Positions 1 through 8,256 of a stretch of 32,129 nucleotides of DNA are shown piece by piece. The first letter of the stretch is position 1; each line of letters begins with the position of its first letter. Position numbers and translations under genes: made by a program. The stretch covers positions 19,144 to 51,272 of IMG/VR virus record IMGVR_UViG_3300030108_004562; one strand, written 5' to 3'. The notes below the pieces were generated by a model, which saw only the letters and a list, made by a program, of their open reading frames with translations, ran no database searches and was not told the origin of the DNA. Source of the DNA: a virus.

Positions 1-264
1 GCTAAGAAATATGCGTTAGAATTGGGATTACAATATGAAGAGTATCCACCATTCCATGATGTACATAATTTATATTGTACAATGCCATCATCAAGATATG
101 GTAAACCTTATGGTGTAAAGAACTTTCATGCACGAAATAAGATTATAGCAGGGACTAGTGATGTAGTTGCAGCATTTATTCCAGAGGGTGGGATGAGTGA
201 TGGAACATTCTCCACATTAAAATACGCAAAAAAATTTAATAAAAAAAGAATAATTATTAATTAA
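1..264 (+). CDS. SLOG-family nucleotide-binding protein, C-terminal part (5' end outside window)
   Basis: The reading frame is open from base 1, so the gene starts upstream and only its last 87 residues are visible. The end resembles SLOG/DprA-like (DUF2493-type) Rossmann proteins: an ARNKIIAG stretch, then a strand ending DVVAAFIP, then a Ser/Asp-Gly-Thr turn (SDGTFSTLKYAKK) before a helix and a final basic beta strand. In that family these elements bind a nucleotide or a nucleotide-derived ligand. Phages often carry such stand-alone domains, but their substrates are mostly unknown. A TTG at base 22 could start a shorter protein, but homology-like sequence begins before it, so I treat it as internal. 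The family call is from pattern only. Confidence 0.55.
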   Translation, partial: AKKYALELGLQYEEYPPFHDVHNLYCTMPSSRYGKPYGVKNFHARNKIIAGTSDVVAAFIPEGGMSDGTFSTLKYAKKFNKKRIIIN

Positions 265-276
265 TTTTTCATTTTG

Positions 277-290
277 TATATATTTATATG
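277..290 (+). promoter_or_regulatory. Candidate promoter -10 element (TATATT, first of six)
   Basis: TATATT at 279-284 lies 30 bases before the ATG at 314, in the only gap between the first two genes. The -35 region is poor (TTAATT near 257-262). It is called mainly because the same element recurs in all five other long gaps of the window at nearly the same distance from the next start. Confidence 0.4.
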
Positions 291-313
291 TGTATATATA
301 ATGGAGAATAGTT

Positions 314-508
314 ATGAAGAACACAAAACTAACATCGGTTAAAATACTTGAGGCTTTATATCATAGATTTAAATTAAATACGGTCAATACAAAAATGACT
401 TTACAAAAATTAACAAATCGTTCAGTTGATAGATTTTTAACAGATGAAAAATTTAGAGAAGAAATTGAAACATACGATAACTTGACAGTTAGCGGAAGTA
501 ATTTTTAA
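314..508 (+). CDS. Small phage protein of unknown function (64 aa)
   Basis: I do not recognise this protein. It has 64 residues, is mostly helical by composition, basic in the first half and acidic around residues 44-54 (a DEKFREEIETYD stretch). It has no Cys, membrane segment or signal peptide. The ATG is preceded by GGAG seven bases upstream (303-306), and it is the first gene after the TATATT element at 279-284, so it probably opens the transcription unit running to 6337. The next gene starts 15 bases after its stop. Confidence 0.6.
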   Translation: MKNTKLTSVKILEALYHRFKLNTVNTKMTLQKLTNRSVDRFLTDEKFREEIETYDNLTVSGSNF

Positions 509-523
509 AACAAAGGAAAGGTT

Positions 524-1927
524 ATGGGCAAAAAGAAAAAAATATTACTCCTATCAGATGACTTGAGAATGCATAGTGGTATAGCCACTCAATCAAAAGA
601 ATTTGTGATGGGCACGATTCACAAATATGATTGGTGTCAACTTGCTGGAGCTGTTAATCATCCAGAACAAGGTAAGGTAGTTGACATGAGTCAAGCAGTT
701 CAAAATGAGTATGGAGTTAAAGATGCATACTTAAAACTATATCCACTGTCTGGTTATGGAAATCCAAATGTTTTAAGAGAGGTTATGGAAGTAGAAAAAC
801 CTGACGCAATCCTACACTTTACAGATCCAAGGTTTTGGATTTGGTTATATCAAATGGAACACGAATTAAGACAAAACATTCCAATAATGTACTATAACAT
901 TTGGGACGACATTCCAGATCCTTTGTACAATGCAAACTTTTATAGAAGTTCAGATATGTTAATGTCAATATCAAAACAGACTTATGGTATTAACAAAAGA
1001 ATACTTTCTAAGTATGGTTATAAAGACTGGCAATTAGACTACGTACCACATGGAATCACAGATAAAAGAATATCTAAAATAAAAGATAAAGGTGATACAA
1101 AATTCAGAGAGTTTGAACAAAGACATGGATTAGATAAATATAAATTTAAAATTCTTTATTTAAATCGTAACATTAGAAGAAAACTACCAGGAGATGTGGC
1201 ACTTGCTTACAAACATATGATGGATAAACTCACACCTGAGCAAAGAAAAGAGTGTTGTTTGGTGTTCCACTCAGCTCCATCAGATGAAAATGGTACTGAC
1301 ATGAGAGCTGTGTGTAAAACACTTTTACCTGACTATCCTGTTATTTTTACGTATGATATTAATGGAGCTTTTACTGATGAAGACATGAATTTTATTTATA
1401 ACTCATCAGATGTTTACATCAATATGGCATCCAATGAGGGATTTGGATTGGGTAGTTGTGAGTCACTTCACTCAGGAACACCAATTGTAGTTAATGTTAC
1501 AGGTGGACTACAAGACCAATGTGGATTTTATAAGAAAAATTGGTCTCCTGATGGTAGTGGTTATTCAATCGATTATCTAACTGCTGAAGATTATGTTGAA
1601 CTACAATCTAATCATAGAGGAACTTACATGGATCATGGTGAATGGGTTAAACCTGTATTTCCAACTAATATAAGTTTACAAGGTTCACCATTAACACCAT
1701 ACATTTTTGATGATAGGTGTAGTTATGAGGACGCAGGTGAAGCTCTATTGGAGTGGTATAAGGTTGGTCCTAAGGAACGAGAAAGATGTGGTGAGTTGGG
1801 AAGACAGTTTGTTTTAAATGAAGGTAGAATGACTGGAAAACATATGTCAGAATCATTCATTAAAAACATTGAAGCTACATTTAAAAATTGGAAACCAAGA
1901 GAACAATATACGTTGGAGGCTGTGTAA
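524..1927 (+). CDS. GT-B glycosyltransferase, family GT4-like
   Basis: This 467-residue protein transfers a sugar from a nucleotide-sugar donor, probably in the cytoplasm. The N-terminal Rossmann half opens with a KKILLLSDDL strand and an HSGIATQ glycine loop. The C-terminal half carries the GT4 donor-site signature: NEGFGLGSCESL, with the E-x7-E pair at E305 and E313, followed by SGTPIVVNVTGG. The length is normal for the family. The stop codon shares a base with the start of a second, divergent GT4-like gene, so the two are probably co-translated and may act consecutively on one glycan. Donor and acceptor cannot be read from the sequence. Confidence 0.88.
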   Translation: MGKKKKILLLSDDLRMHSGIATQSKEFVMGTIHKYDWCQLAGAVNHPEQGKVVDMSQAVQNEYGVKDAYLKLYPLSGYGNPNVLREVMEVEKPDAILHFTDPRFWIWLYQMEHELRQNIPIMYYNIWDDIPDPLYNANFYRSSDMLMSISKQTYGINKRILSKYGYKDWQLDYVPHGITDKRISKIKDKGDTKFREFEQRHGLDKYKFKILYLNRNIRRKLPGDVALAYKHMMDKLTPEQRKECCLVFHSAPSDENGTDMRAVCKTLLPDYPVIFTYDINGAFTDEDMNFIYNSSDVYINMASNEGFGLGSCESLHSGTPIVVNVTGGLQDQCGFYKKNWSPDGSGYSIDYLTAEDYVELQSNHRGTYMDHGEWVKPVFPTNISLQGSPLTPYIFDDRCSYEDAGEALLEWYKVGPKERERCGELGRQFVLNEGRMTGKHMSESFIKNIEATFKNWKPREQYTLEAV

Positions 1928-3285
1928 TGAAAAAAATTATGTTAATATGTGCACCTGTTTCATCAAGAAGTGGGTATGGTGACCACGCTAGAGATTTAGT
2001 GACATCATTTATTCAACATGAAAAATATGATATTAAAATATGGGATGTTCCTTGGGGAGAAACTCCAAGAAATGCACTCGATAAAAATAACGAGAATCAT
2101 AAAAAAATGTTAAATTGTATTTTAGAAACACCGGAAATAGATAGACAACCTGATGTTTATGTTGATATAAGAATACCAAATGAATTCCAACAATATGGTA
2201 AGTTTAACATAGGAATTACCGCCGGTATAGAAACTACGATTGTATCTCAAGCTTGGATAGAGGGTTGTAATAAAATGGATTTAATTATAGTTCCCTCAGA
2301 ACACTCCAAAGACGGTTTTGTAAAGTGTGTTTATGACAAGGTTCAAAATTTACCAGATGGAAAACAACAAAAAATTGGTGAATTAAAATTAGAAAAACCA
2401 GTGGAAGTTTTATTTGAAGGAGCGGATGATAGTGTATTTAAACCAATTGATAATTCATCGTTAGATTTAGTGGATGACATTAAAGAGAACTTTTGTTTCT
2501 TACATGTAGGGTTGTGGGGTAAAGGTGGATTTGGAGAGGACAGAAAAGATATTTCAAAGTTGGTAAAGATATTTTACGAATCATTCGCTAATAAAAAAGA
2601 ACAACCAGCTCTAATATTAAAAACCAATGGTGCTGGGTTTTCAGTGATTGACAGAGAGGAATGTTTAAATAAAATAAAACAAATTAAAGATTTGTTCCCA
2701 TCGGATTGGAAGTTACCAAACATATACTTATTACATGGTTCTCTCTCTAATGAAGAGATGAATAAATTGTATAACCACCCAAAAGTTAAATCGTTTGTTT
2801 CATTCACTCATGGTGAGGGATTTGGTAGACCGATGTTAGAAGCCTCTATGGTTGGATTACCTGTCGTGTGTAGTGGGTGGAGTGGACAACTAGATTTTCT
2901 TGATGGAGAAAAATCACTATTGATAGGTGGTGAATTAAAACCAATTCCAAAATCAGCAGAGTGGAAAGATATTCTCGTAAGTGGTAGTGAGTGGTTTGTT
3001 ATAAACGAAACTCAGGCTTATAAGTCTTTAAATTATGTTTTTGAACATTATGATGATGTCAGTTCAAAATCTAAATCATTGATGAAAGAAAATAGGGAAA
3101 AATTTACACTTTCTAATATGACCGAAAAGTTAGATGAAATGGTTGAAAAATATTTAAAAAATATTCCCCAACAGGTCGGACTTAAATTACCAAAATTAAA
3201 AAAAGTTGGAGAGGGTAAATCAGAATTACCAAAACTAAATTTACCAAAACTAAAAAAAGTTAAAACAGAGGGAGCGTCGGTATGA
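1927..3285 (+). CDS. GT-B glycosyltransferase, GT4-like, with LPKLKK tail
   Basis: This is a 452-residue GT4-like transferase. The ATG at 1927 overlaps the previous TAA (TAATG) and follows a GGAGG; a longer frame from 1888 would intrude into the upstream gene and is not preferred. The N-terminus has KKIMLICAPVSSRSGYGDHA, a donor-fold glycine loop. The C-terminal domain has HGEGFGRPMLEAS with E297 and E305 as the E-x7-E pair, then GLPVVCSGWSG. After the catalytic fold (about residue 415) comes a low-complexity basic tail with LPKLKKV at 421-427, LPKLN at 434-438 and LPKLKKV at 439-445. The next protein ends with the same motif. The tail is not part of the usual GT4 fold and may be a docking or targeting peptide. 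Confidence 0.87.
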   Translation: MKKIMLICAPVSSRSGYGDHARDLVTSFIQHEKYDIKIWDVPWGETPRNALDKNNENHKKMLNCILETPEIDRQPDVYVDIRIPNEFQQYGKFNIGITAGIETTIVSQAWIEGCNKMDLIIVPSEHSKDGFVKCVYDKVQNLPDGKQQKIGELKLEKPVEVLFEGADDSVFKPIDNSSLDLVDDIKENFCFLHVGLWGKGGFGEDRKDISKLVKIFYESFANKKEQPALILKTNGAGFSVIDREECLNKIKQIKDLFPSDWKLPNIYLLHGSLSNEEMNKLYNHPKVKSFVSFTHGEGFGRPMLEASMVGLPVVCSGWSGQLDFLDGEKSLLIGGELKPIPKSAEWKDILVSGSEWFVINETQAYKSLNYVFEHYDDVSSKSKSLMKENREKFTLSNMTEKLDEMVEKYLKNIPQQVGLKLPKLKKVGEGKSELPKLNLPKLKKVKTEGASV

Positions 3286-3770
3286 AAGACATAGTTAGTA
3301 ATTGTTTTTTGTGTGGAGAACACTCCTTACATGTGGTTGGGAAAGAGGACTCTCAAATTATGCAATGTATCAACTGTGGTTATGTGACCTCTACTAAATA
3401 TATTGGGACTAGAGAAACAAATGAGGAGTTTCAAAATTTAACTGAAGAAATGAAAAAGTGGTCAAAAGAGGAAAATGGTCGCATTTGGATACCCACAATT
3501 TTAACTTTACCAATAGGAATGTTGTATCCGGAGGACATTAAAGGTGAAATGAAATGGTTGTTTGCACCAATGGTTGAAATATCAGAGGAAGAAAGAGAAA
3601 ACTTTCCTAATGAACAAGGTGGGTTCTACAATAAAAAGATAGACACAGATAATTCAACAGTGTACGATGAGTTTTTTGAGGGTATGTTGGAGGTTAATAA
3701 AAAAATAAAAGAGGCTTCTGAACCAAATAAGGTAAACTTAGAATTACCAAAGTTAAAAAAAACTAATTAA
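3282..3770 (+). CDS. Zinc-ribbon protein with LPKLKK C-terminus, function unknown
   Basis: The protein has 162 residues. The N-terminus contains two Cys pairs (CFLCGEH and CINCGYVT) spaced like a zinc ribbon. The middle part is acidic and rich in aromatic residues (KWLFAPMVEISEEERENF). The last eight residues read LPKLKKTN at 155-162, repeating the tail of the upstream glycosyltransferase. It overlaps that gene by ATGA at 3282-3285, so they are likely co-translated. I do not recognise a named family. The zinc ribbon suggests nucleic-acid or protein binding, while the shared tail suggests that both proteins meet a common partner. Both points are inference. Confidence 0.7.
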   Translation: MKDIVSNCFLCGEHSLHVVGKEDSQIMQCINCGYVTSTKYIGTRETNEEFQNLTEEMKKWSKEENGRIWIPTILTLPIGMLYPEDIKGEMKWLFAPMVEISEEERENFPNEQGGFYNKKIDTDNSTVYDEFFEGMLEVNKKIKEASEPNKVNLELPKLKKTN

Positions 3771-4324
3771 TGGCTAGAAGAGATAAATCAAATAGACATA
3801 AGAGGTTTTATCCTAAAAAAACTGATAGAGTAGACTTATCTAAGTTTAATGTGAAGTCAGGAATGATTGTAGAATTTCCATATAAAACAAGTGAGAGAAC
3901 AACTAGACCACTAGTTTTTGTGATGGATACTGAGGAAAATTCTCAAGGAAAGAAAAAAAAATTTAGTGGACTTAATTTAAATTACTTACCCATATCAGTA
4001 ATAGAAAAATTCTTTACACAAATGTTATCTATAGCCGATTTTGAAATAGATAGACACACTAATTGTCCAAAAGTTAATTTGTGGGAAGAAGAGGATGAGG
4101 GTGTAAGACCAATAATTATTTATGATAAGGTTGTAAAAAAATCAATACTTCCAAAATATCCATGTTGGAGAAGTTATAGTTATCATAGGATTACGGACAT
4201 ATATCAAATTAGATTTCATTTCACAACACCACCACTAAATTTAATATATGAAGGAAGTAAAAGACTTGGAAGAGCAAGTGAAAATGAAATAAAAAGAATT
4301 TTAAATACGGTAAATAAAAAATGA
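3770..4324 (+). CDS. Phage protein with RPLVFV / GLNLNYL core, possibly virion-associated
   Basis: This 184-residue protein has a very basic N-terminus (ARRDKSNRHKRFYPKK) and then an SH3-like opening (SGMIVEFPYKT). The core is TTRPLVFVMDTEEN followed by KFSGLNLNYLPI. I associate this pair of motifs with small proteins of T4-like marine phages that are sometimes labelled DNA-end-protector or head proteins, but I am not certain of that label. It lacks a visible Shine-Dalgarno sequence and starts in a TAATG overlap with the previous stop, so translation is probably coupled. It is the strongest hint that the cassette is embedded in phage genes rather than a bacterial locus. Confidence 0.55.
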   Translation: MARRDKSNRHKRFYPKKTDRVDLSKFNVKSGMIVEFPYKTSERTTRPLVFVMDTEENSQGKKKKFSGLNLNYLPISVIEKFFTQMLSIADFEIDRHTNCPKVNLWEEEDEGVRPIIIYDKVVKKSILPKYPCWRSYSYHRITDIYQIRFHFTTPPLNLIYEGSKRLGRASENEIKRILNTVNKK

Positions 4325-4941
4325 AAATAAGTTATAGCATATTGACTCATAATGAAGATGAGTCACTACAAAAACTACTTGAGTTTTTAGTCAAATACAA
4401 AGATGAAGAAGACGAGATAGTAGTCCTTGATGATTATTCAGACAATCCAAAAACAAAAGAGATATTAGATGTGATGACATCCATGCACGAAATGACTTTT
4501 GAACAAAGACATTTGTTAAAAGATTATGCTGGTCAGAAAAATTATCTAAAAAATATGTGTACAGGTGATTATATATTTAATTTAGATGCAGATGAATTAC
4601 CACACAAATCATTAATAAAAAATATAAAGTCAATTTTAGAATCAAATCCAACAATAGATTTGTATTGGGTGTCAAGAGTAAACACGGTCGATGGTATCAC
4701 ACAAGAGCACATTGATAAATGGAAATGGAATGTAAATGAACAAGGTTGGGTAAATTGGCCAGATTATCAAGGTAGAATTTGGAGAAATCGTCCAAACATT
4801 ATGTGGAAGAATAAAGTGCACGAAGTGTTAACAGGTTATAAAGAGCATACATACCTTCCAATGGAGGAAGAATTTTGTTTTTATCACCCCAAAACAATAG
4901 ATAGACAAGAAAGACAGAATGAGTTCTATGACACGATTTAG
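4321..4941 (+). CDS. GT2-family glycosyltransferase
   Basis: This 206-residue GT-A enzyme begins with the GT2 strand MKISYSILTHNEDE and a second conserved strand, EIVVLDDYSD. The metal/nucleotide-binding D-x-D is in FNLDADELP (D89-A-D91, followed by E92), as in WaaE/KdtX-like transferases. The AGQKNYLKNMCTGDYI segment before it matches the GT2 pattern in which a Lys/Asn-rich helix precedes the DxD. The C-terminal part is short, and the frame runs on into the next gene with a 23-base overlap. It starts in ATGA with the previous stop and has no Shine-Dalgarno sequence. Confidence 0.88.
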   Translation: MKISYSILTHNEDESLQKLLEFLVKYKDEEDEIVVLDDYSDNPKTKEILDVMTSMHEMTFEQRHLLKDYAGQKNYLKNMCTGDYIFNLDADELPHKSLIKNIKSILESNPTIDLYWVSRVNTVDGITQEHIDKWKWNVNEQGWVNWPDYQGRIWRNRPNIMWKNKVHEVLTGYKEHTYLPMEEEFCFYHPKTIDRQERQNEFYDTI

Positions 4942-6337
4942 TTTAGATGAAATAGACATTTCTAAATTTAAAATCATAAAATCTAGAGAAAAATGGTATG
5001 GTAGTCAAGATCACTCTCGGTGGATATTCTATGATGAAACTAATAAATTATATTATAAAATTTGGAACGACACGTACGTTAGAAGAGATACTGTTTCAAC
5101 GGCATTTAAGTCAGGATTTTATGATAGTGAGTTACTACCAAATTTTGAAGGTCTTATTTTTTGGGAAGGAGTGTGTCGTGGATATGTAATGAGAGAGTGT
5201 GAAAAATATGGTGTGATGGAGGATAGTTTTTTTAATGATATAAAGGAAAGGACAAAAAACACCAACATGTTTGCTTATGATTTGTGTCCGAATCATGTTT
5301 TTAAATATCAAGAAAAATTAACTATTATTGATTTAGAGGGAGTTTATAGTTTAGAAGAATATGATAATAAGAAAAGAGAACACCATTCATTAGGAATACC
5401 AGGAAGATTTGTAGAGTATGAACTATATGAAAGTTATATTAATGATTTAAAATACAAACCTCTATCAGAGAAACAATTTTTAGAAATGCCTTTACAAAAA
5501 GGTAAAGGTGGTAAAGAAATAATTTTAAATGATTATTCTTTAAAAACAGTAGAGGATGTTATTAACTTTTACTCTGATAAAAATAATGTAGATTATATTA
5601 AGTCAAAATTAGAACCGAATAATTGGCAATATTTTAATTGTATGATGGCTGAGTTTAGGCATAATGTTGGAGATCATCATGAGTTGGGGTGGGAGAATAT
5701 GACTAAAGAATACTACGAGTCTTTACCGATGATGAGTGACAATGAAATAAAAACATTTTTAAAGAATAATCCAGCACCATTCGATGTTTGTTTTGTCAAA
5801 CATGGGTTTCACAGAGCAGTGTCAATGATTGGTAGAATGATAAAAGGTAAACCATACATTCCATTTTATGTGAAAAAAAATGTTGTTGACTTAACATCGA
5901 ACGTTAAATTTTTACACAGAATAAAAGATTGGCCGAAAGAGGAGTACACCATAATGCAAAGTGGTATATTGGCACTCATGGGAATAAGACAAAACAGTGA
6001 TTTGGATGTGGTTGTGTCTTCAAAATTAAAAAACGAATTGTCTCATGTTCCAGATGGGATTGAGGTCATGGTTGATAGAAACAAATTTAAAGTCTTTGGG
6101 TGTTCTGGTGATGATGATTTAGTTTATAACTATAGTATTAATATTAATGGTTATAATTTTGCTGAACCTAGATTCTACTTTAGTAGACTTTGGCCAGATA
6201 GAGAGAGTAAAATAGAAGACCAAAAAAGGATATTGAACTTTAGGGAAAGAGGTTCTTCAAACATATATCCATTTTCACAAATAACTGATGAGCAGTGGGG
6301 ATTTAATTTATTACCAAAAAAATCTCTTGTTTATTAG
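4919..6337 (+). CDS. Kinase-like / HR-motif / nucleotidyltransferase-like fusion protein
   Basis: The 472-residue protein appears to have three parts. Residues 1-150 look like an aminoglycoside-phosphotransferase/protein-kinase fold: YYKIW (K47) as the ATP-site lysine, RGYVMRECEKYG as hinge, D121-LCPN125 as catalytic loop and IIDLEGVY (D138) as metal-binding aspartate. Residues 285-320 (FDVCFVKHGFHRAVSMIGR, then a KPYIPFYV strand) carry an H-G-F-H-R motif like ParB/sulfiredoxin folds. Residues 350-370 have GIRQNSDLDVVVS, a nucleotidyltransferase-like motif with D361 and D363. It begins inside the preceding gene (ATG 4919, or ATG 4928) and closes the first operon. The substrate is unknown. The kinase reading is the best supported, and the other two are tentative. 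Confidence 0.6.
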   Translation: MSSMTRFSLDEIDISKFKIIKSREKWYGSQDHSRWIFYDETNKLYYKIWNDTYVRRDTVSTAFKSGFYDSELLPNFEGLIFWEGVCRGYVMRECEKYGVMEDSFFNDIKERTKNTNMFAYDLCPNHVFKYQEKLTIIDLEGVYSLEEYDNKKREHHSLGIPGRFVEYELYESYINDLKYKPLSEKQFLEMPLQKGKGGKEIILNDYSLKTVEDVINFYSDKNNVDYIKSKLEPNNWQYFNCMMAEFRHNVGDHHELGWENMTKEYYESLPMMSDNEIKTFLKNNPAPFDVCFVKHGFHRAVSMIGRMIKGKPYIPFYVKKNVVDLTSNVKFLHRIKDWPKEEYTIMQSGILALMGIRQNSDLDVVVSSKLKNELSHVPDGIEVMVDRNKFKVFGCSGDDDLVYNYSININGYNFAEPRFYFSRLWPDRESKIEDQKRILNFRERGSSNIYPFSQITDEQWGFNLLPKKSLVY

Positions 6338-6355
6338 CTAAATTTTTCGTATATT
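6327..6355 (+). promoter_or_regulatory. Candidate promoter TTGTTT-17-TATATT
   Basis: TTGTTT at 6327-6332 and TATATT at 6350-6355 are separated by 17 bases. The -10 ends 29 bases before the TTG start at 6384. It lies in a 46-base gap between two otherwise tightly packed gene blocks. The -35 overlaps the end of the preceding gene. Confidence 0.5.
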
Positions 6356-6383
6356 AATAAAATAACTATATTGGGAGTTTAAA

Positions 6384-7157
6384 TTGAAAAAATTAAAAGA
6401 TACAATAACTATATTTCAAAATTTCGCTTGTACAAAAAAAGAGAGATTGGAGTTTGTCCAAGGTAACGTTCCTAAACTTGCAAAAGTTTGGGGAGAGTAT
6501 GAACACCACATAAATTATAATCATACAAAATATTTTGAAGACTACAAAAAACTTTACACAGAAAATTATCCAAATTTAACCATGTATAATGATTTAACTA
6601 AAGATTGGGTATTGATAGCACTATCCATGTTACAAGAAATTAAAACACCTTACATACTAAACTATGCTGAAGATTTTGAATGTAATATGTCGAGGGACGA
6701 ATGGGAAAATTTTGCAACAGAAGCTATATTTGAGAAACAAATAAAGTTTGTTAATCTTACAAAAATAAGAAAATACACGAGAGAAGTTTTTCCTGGTTAT
6801 GAGGATGGTAAACATGGTTATTACTATAAAGCCAAGGACTCACCTCCAACGAGAGTATCAGGTACAGGTATTTTTGAAAAAGAGTGGTACATAGAAATAT
6901 TAACAGAATACATGCAAAATAGACACAATCACATTAACTCAATTCCATATGGTTATCCTGAGTTACCTAATTGTCTTGAAGGATATCTTGATTATGAAAG
7001 AGGTATAAGAAAATATGGAGACATGCAATGTGGTATACCTAAGAAAGATATTTTTGTTCATTGGGACGCTGTTACTCAACAGGCTGAGTATGTAAATAAA
7101 CAAACAGGAAAACAAAAAGGTAATGCTAGAGACCACAATAATTATTGGGCGAGGTAA
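6384..7157 (+). CDS. Probable GT-A glycosyltransferase-like protein (TTG start)
   Basis: The 257-residue protein starts at a TTG, supported by GGGAG eight bases upstream; there is no nearby in-frame ATG that keeps the N-terminus. KDTITIFQNF followed by WVLIALSMLQEIKTPYILNYAEDFEC resembles the GT2/GT-A layout in which a helix leads into a beta strand and an acidic metal-binding turn. Here the turn is EDFE rather than DxD. The C-terminal half is rich in Tyr, Trp and His and contains a GTGIFEKEWYIEIL segment. It directly precedes sugar-modifying enzymes in the same unit. It could also be a non-catalytic relative, given the unusual acidic motif. Confidence 0.5.
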   Translation: MKKLKDTITIFQNFACTKKERLEFVQGNVPKLAKVWGEYEHHINYNHTKYFEDYKKLYTENYPNLTMYNDLTKDWVLIALSMLQEIKTPYILNYAEDFECNMSRDEWENFATEAIFEKQIKFVNLTKIRKYTREVFPGYEDGKHGYYYKAKDSPPTRVSGTGIFEKEWYIEILTEYMQNRHNHINSIPYGYPELPNCLEGYLDYERGIRKYGDMQCGIPKKDIFVHWDAVTQQAEYVNKQTGKQKGNARDHNNYWAR

Positions 7158-7160
7158 AAG

Positions 7161-7637
7161 ATGATAGACGGATTAAAAATATATCAACCAGATAGGTGGG
7201 AAGATTTTAGAGGTGACATTTACACAACTTGGGATACTGAAAATTATCCTAATTTAAATTGGAGATTAGATAAATTTTCACATTCAAGAAAGAATACATT
7301 AAGAGGATTACATGGAGATTTTGAAACTTGGAAACTTATTAATTGTGTTTATGGTAAATTTTATTTAGTAGTGGCTGATAATCGTAAGGACTCTCCAACA
7401 TATAAAGAATGGCAGTGGTTTGTATTATCAGCTGAAAATAGAAAACAAGTTTTAGTTCCACCTGGTTGTGGTAACGCTCATTTTGTTTTAAGTGATGATT
7501 GTACATTTCATTATAAATTAGCATTTGATGGTGAATATAATGATATTGAAAATCAATTTGTAATTAAGTGGGACGATTCAGACTGGAACTTTGAATGGCC
7601 ACATAGTAATCCAATATTATTTGGGAGGGATAAGTAA
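7161..7637 (+). CDS. dTDP-4-dehydrorhamnose 3,5-epimerase-like cupin (RmlC family)
   Basis: RmlC enzymes epimerise C3 and/or C5 of a 4-keto-6-deoxy nucleotide sugar. The protein has 158 residues, slightly shorter than the usual 175-185. It keeps the family landmarks in order: DFRGDIY near residue 15, the LRGLHGD motif with catalytic-type His51, KLINCVYGKFYLVVADNR, DSPTYKEW, LVPPGCGNAHFVLS and KWDDSDWNFEWP near the end. In most homologues the residue after GLH-x is Gln or Lys; here it is Asp-Phe, so specificity may differ (it could be a 3- or 5-epimerase only). It starts three bases after the previous stop with GAGG upstream, and the TPP-enzyme pair follows. Confidence 0.85.
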   Translation: MIDGLKIYQPDRWEDFRGDIYTTWDTENYPNLNWRLDKFSHSRKNTLRGLHGDFETWKLINCVYGKFYLVVADNRKDSPTYKEWQWFVLSAENRKQVLVPPGCGNAHFVLSDDCTFHYKLAFDGEYNDIENQFVIKWDDSDWNFEWPHSNPILFGRDK

Positions 7638-8248
7638 TGGAAAAAGTAAGAAATGTAAAATTGACACCAGAAGATTTAAAATCTTTTGAGGAAGAAGTTA
7701 AAGTTACATATGAAGCTGGTGGAATAAAAGCTCCAGTCCATTTAGCTGGTGGTAATGAAGAAAAACTAATTGATATATTTCAATATGTTCATCCAGATGA
7801 TTGGGTATTTGCTAGTTGGAGAAATCATTATCATGCATTATTACATGGTGTTTCAAAAGACACGTTAATGGATTTGGTTGTTCGTGGTAAGAGTATGAGC
7901 GTTTATTCAAAAGAACCAAAACTATATACTTCATCAATCGTGGGTGGTATCATTCCTATAGCACTAGGAACTGCTAAAGCACAGAAAGACAAAGGTAGTG
8001 AAAGAAAGACTTGGTGTTTTATTGGTGATATGACATTTGAAAGTGGTTTGTTTTATGAGGCTTATAAATATGCTAAGAATTTTAATTTACCACTACAATT
8101 TGTAGTTGAAGATAATAATATGAGTACAAACACACCAACAGATGAAACTTGGGGTGGAGTTAAACGAGATGTGCCTGATGATGTAATTTATTATAAATAT
8201 GAACGAGAGTTTCCTCATCACGGAACTGGTAATTGGGTTTTATTTTAG
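7637..8248 (+). CDS. TPP-dependent dehydrogenase/transketolase-like E1 alpha subunit, short
   Basis: The family binds thiamine diphosphate and cleaves C-C bonds next to a carbonyl. This protein is the pyrophosphate-binding (alpha) half: FASWRNHYHALLHGV, then SSIVGGIIPIALGTA, then the TPP motif beginning IGDMTFESGLFYEAY (G130-D131) and ending VVEDNN (N160-N161), about 30 residues apart as in GDG-x-NN motifs. It has 203 residues against roughly 320-360 for typical E1 alpha proteins, ending shortly after the TPP motif. The partner beta-like gene follows nine bases later. Set among sugar-nucleotide genes, it probably acts on a sugar or supplies a two-carbon unit, not in central metabolism; that is inference. 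Confidence 0.8.
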   Translation: MEKVRNVKLTPEDLKSFEEEVKVTYEAGGIKAPVHLAGGNEEKLIDIFQYVHPDDWVFASWRNHYHALLHGVSKDTLMDLVVRGKSMSVYSKEPKLYTSSIVGGIIPIALGTAKAQKDKGSERKTWCFIGDMTFESGLFYEAYKYAKNFNLPLQFVVEDNNMSTNTPTDETWGGVKRDVPDDVIYYKYEREFPHHGTGNWVLF

Positions 8249-8256
8249 GAGAAAAT

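Noticed and set aside
281-288. TATTTATA on + strand (reverse complement of a T4 late promoter) in three of the gaps
   Set aside because: Reading toward the - strand, it would drive antisense RNA, but no - strand gene is supported and the motif overlaps the better explained TATATT element.
2574-2807. Minus-strand frames opposite the glycosyltransferases and others along the window
   Set aside because: All have low-complexity or Phe/Ser/Leu-rich translations, no Shine-Dalgarno sequence, and lie fully under well supported + strand genes, so they are shadows.
4998-5189. Alternative + strand frame of 63 residues
   Set aside because: It is within the kinase-like fusion gene in another frame and has no family features or Shine-Dalgarno sequence.
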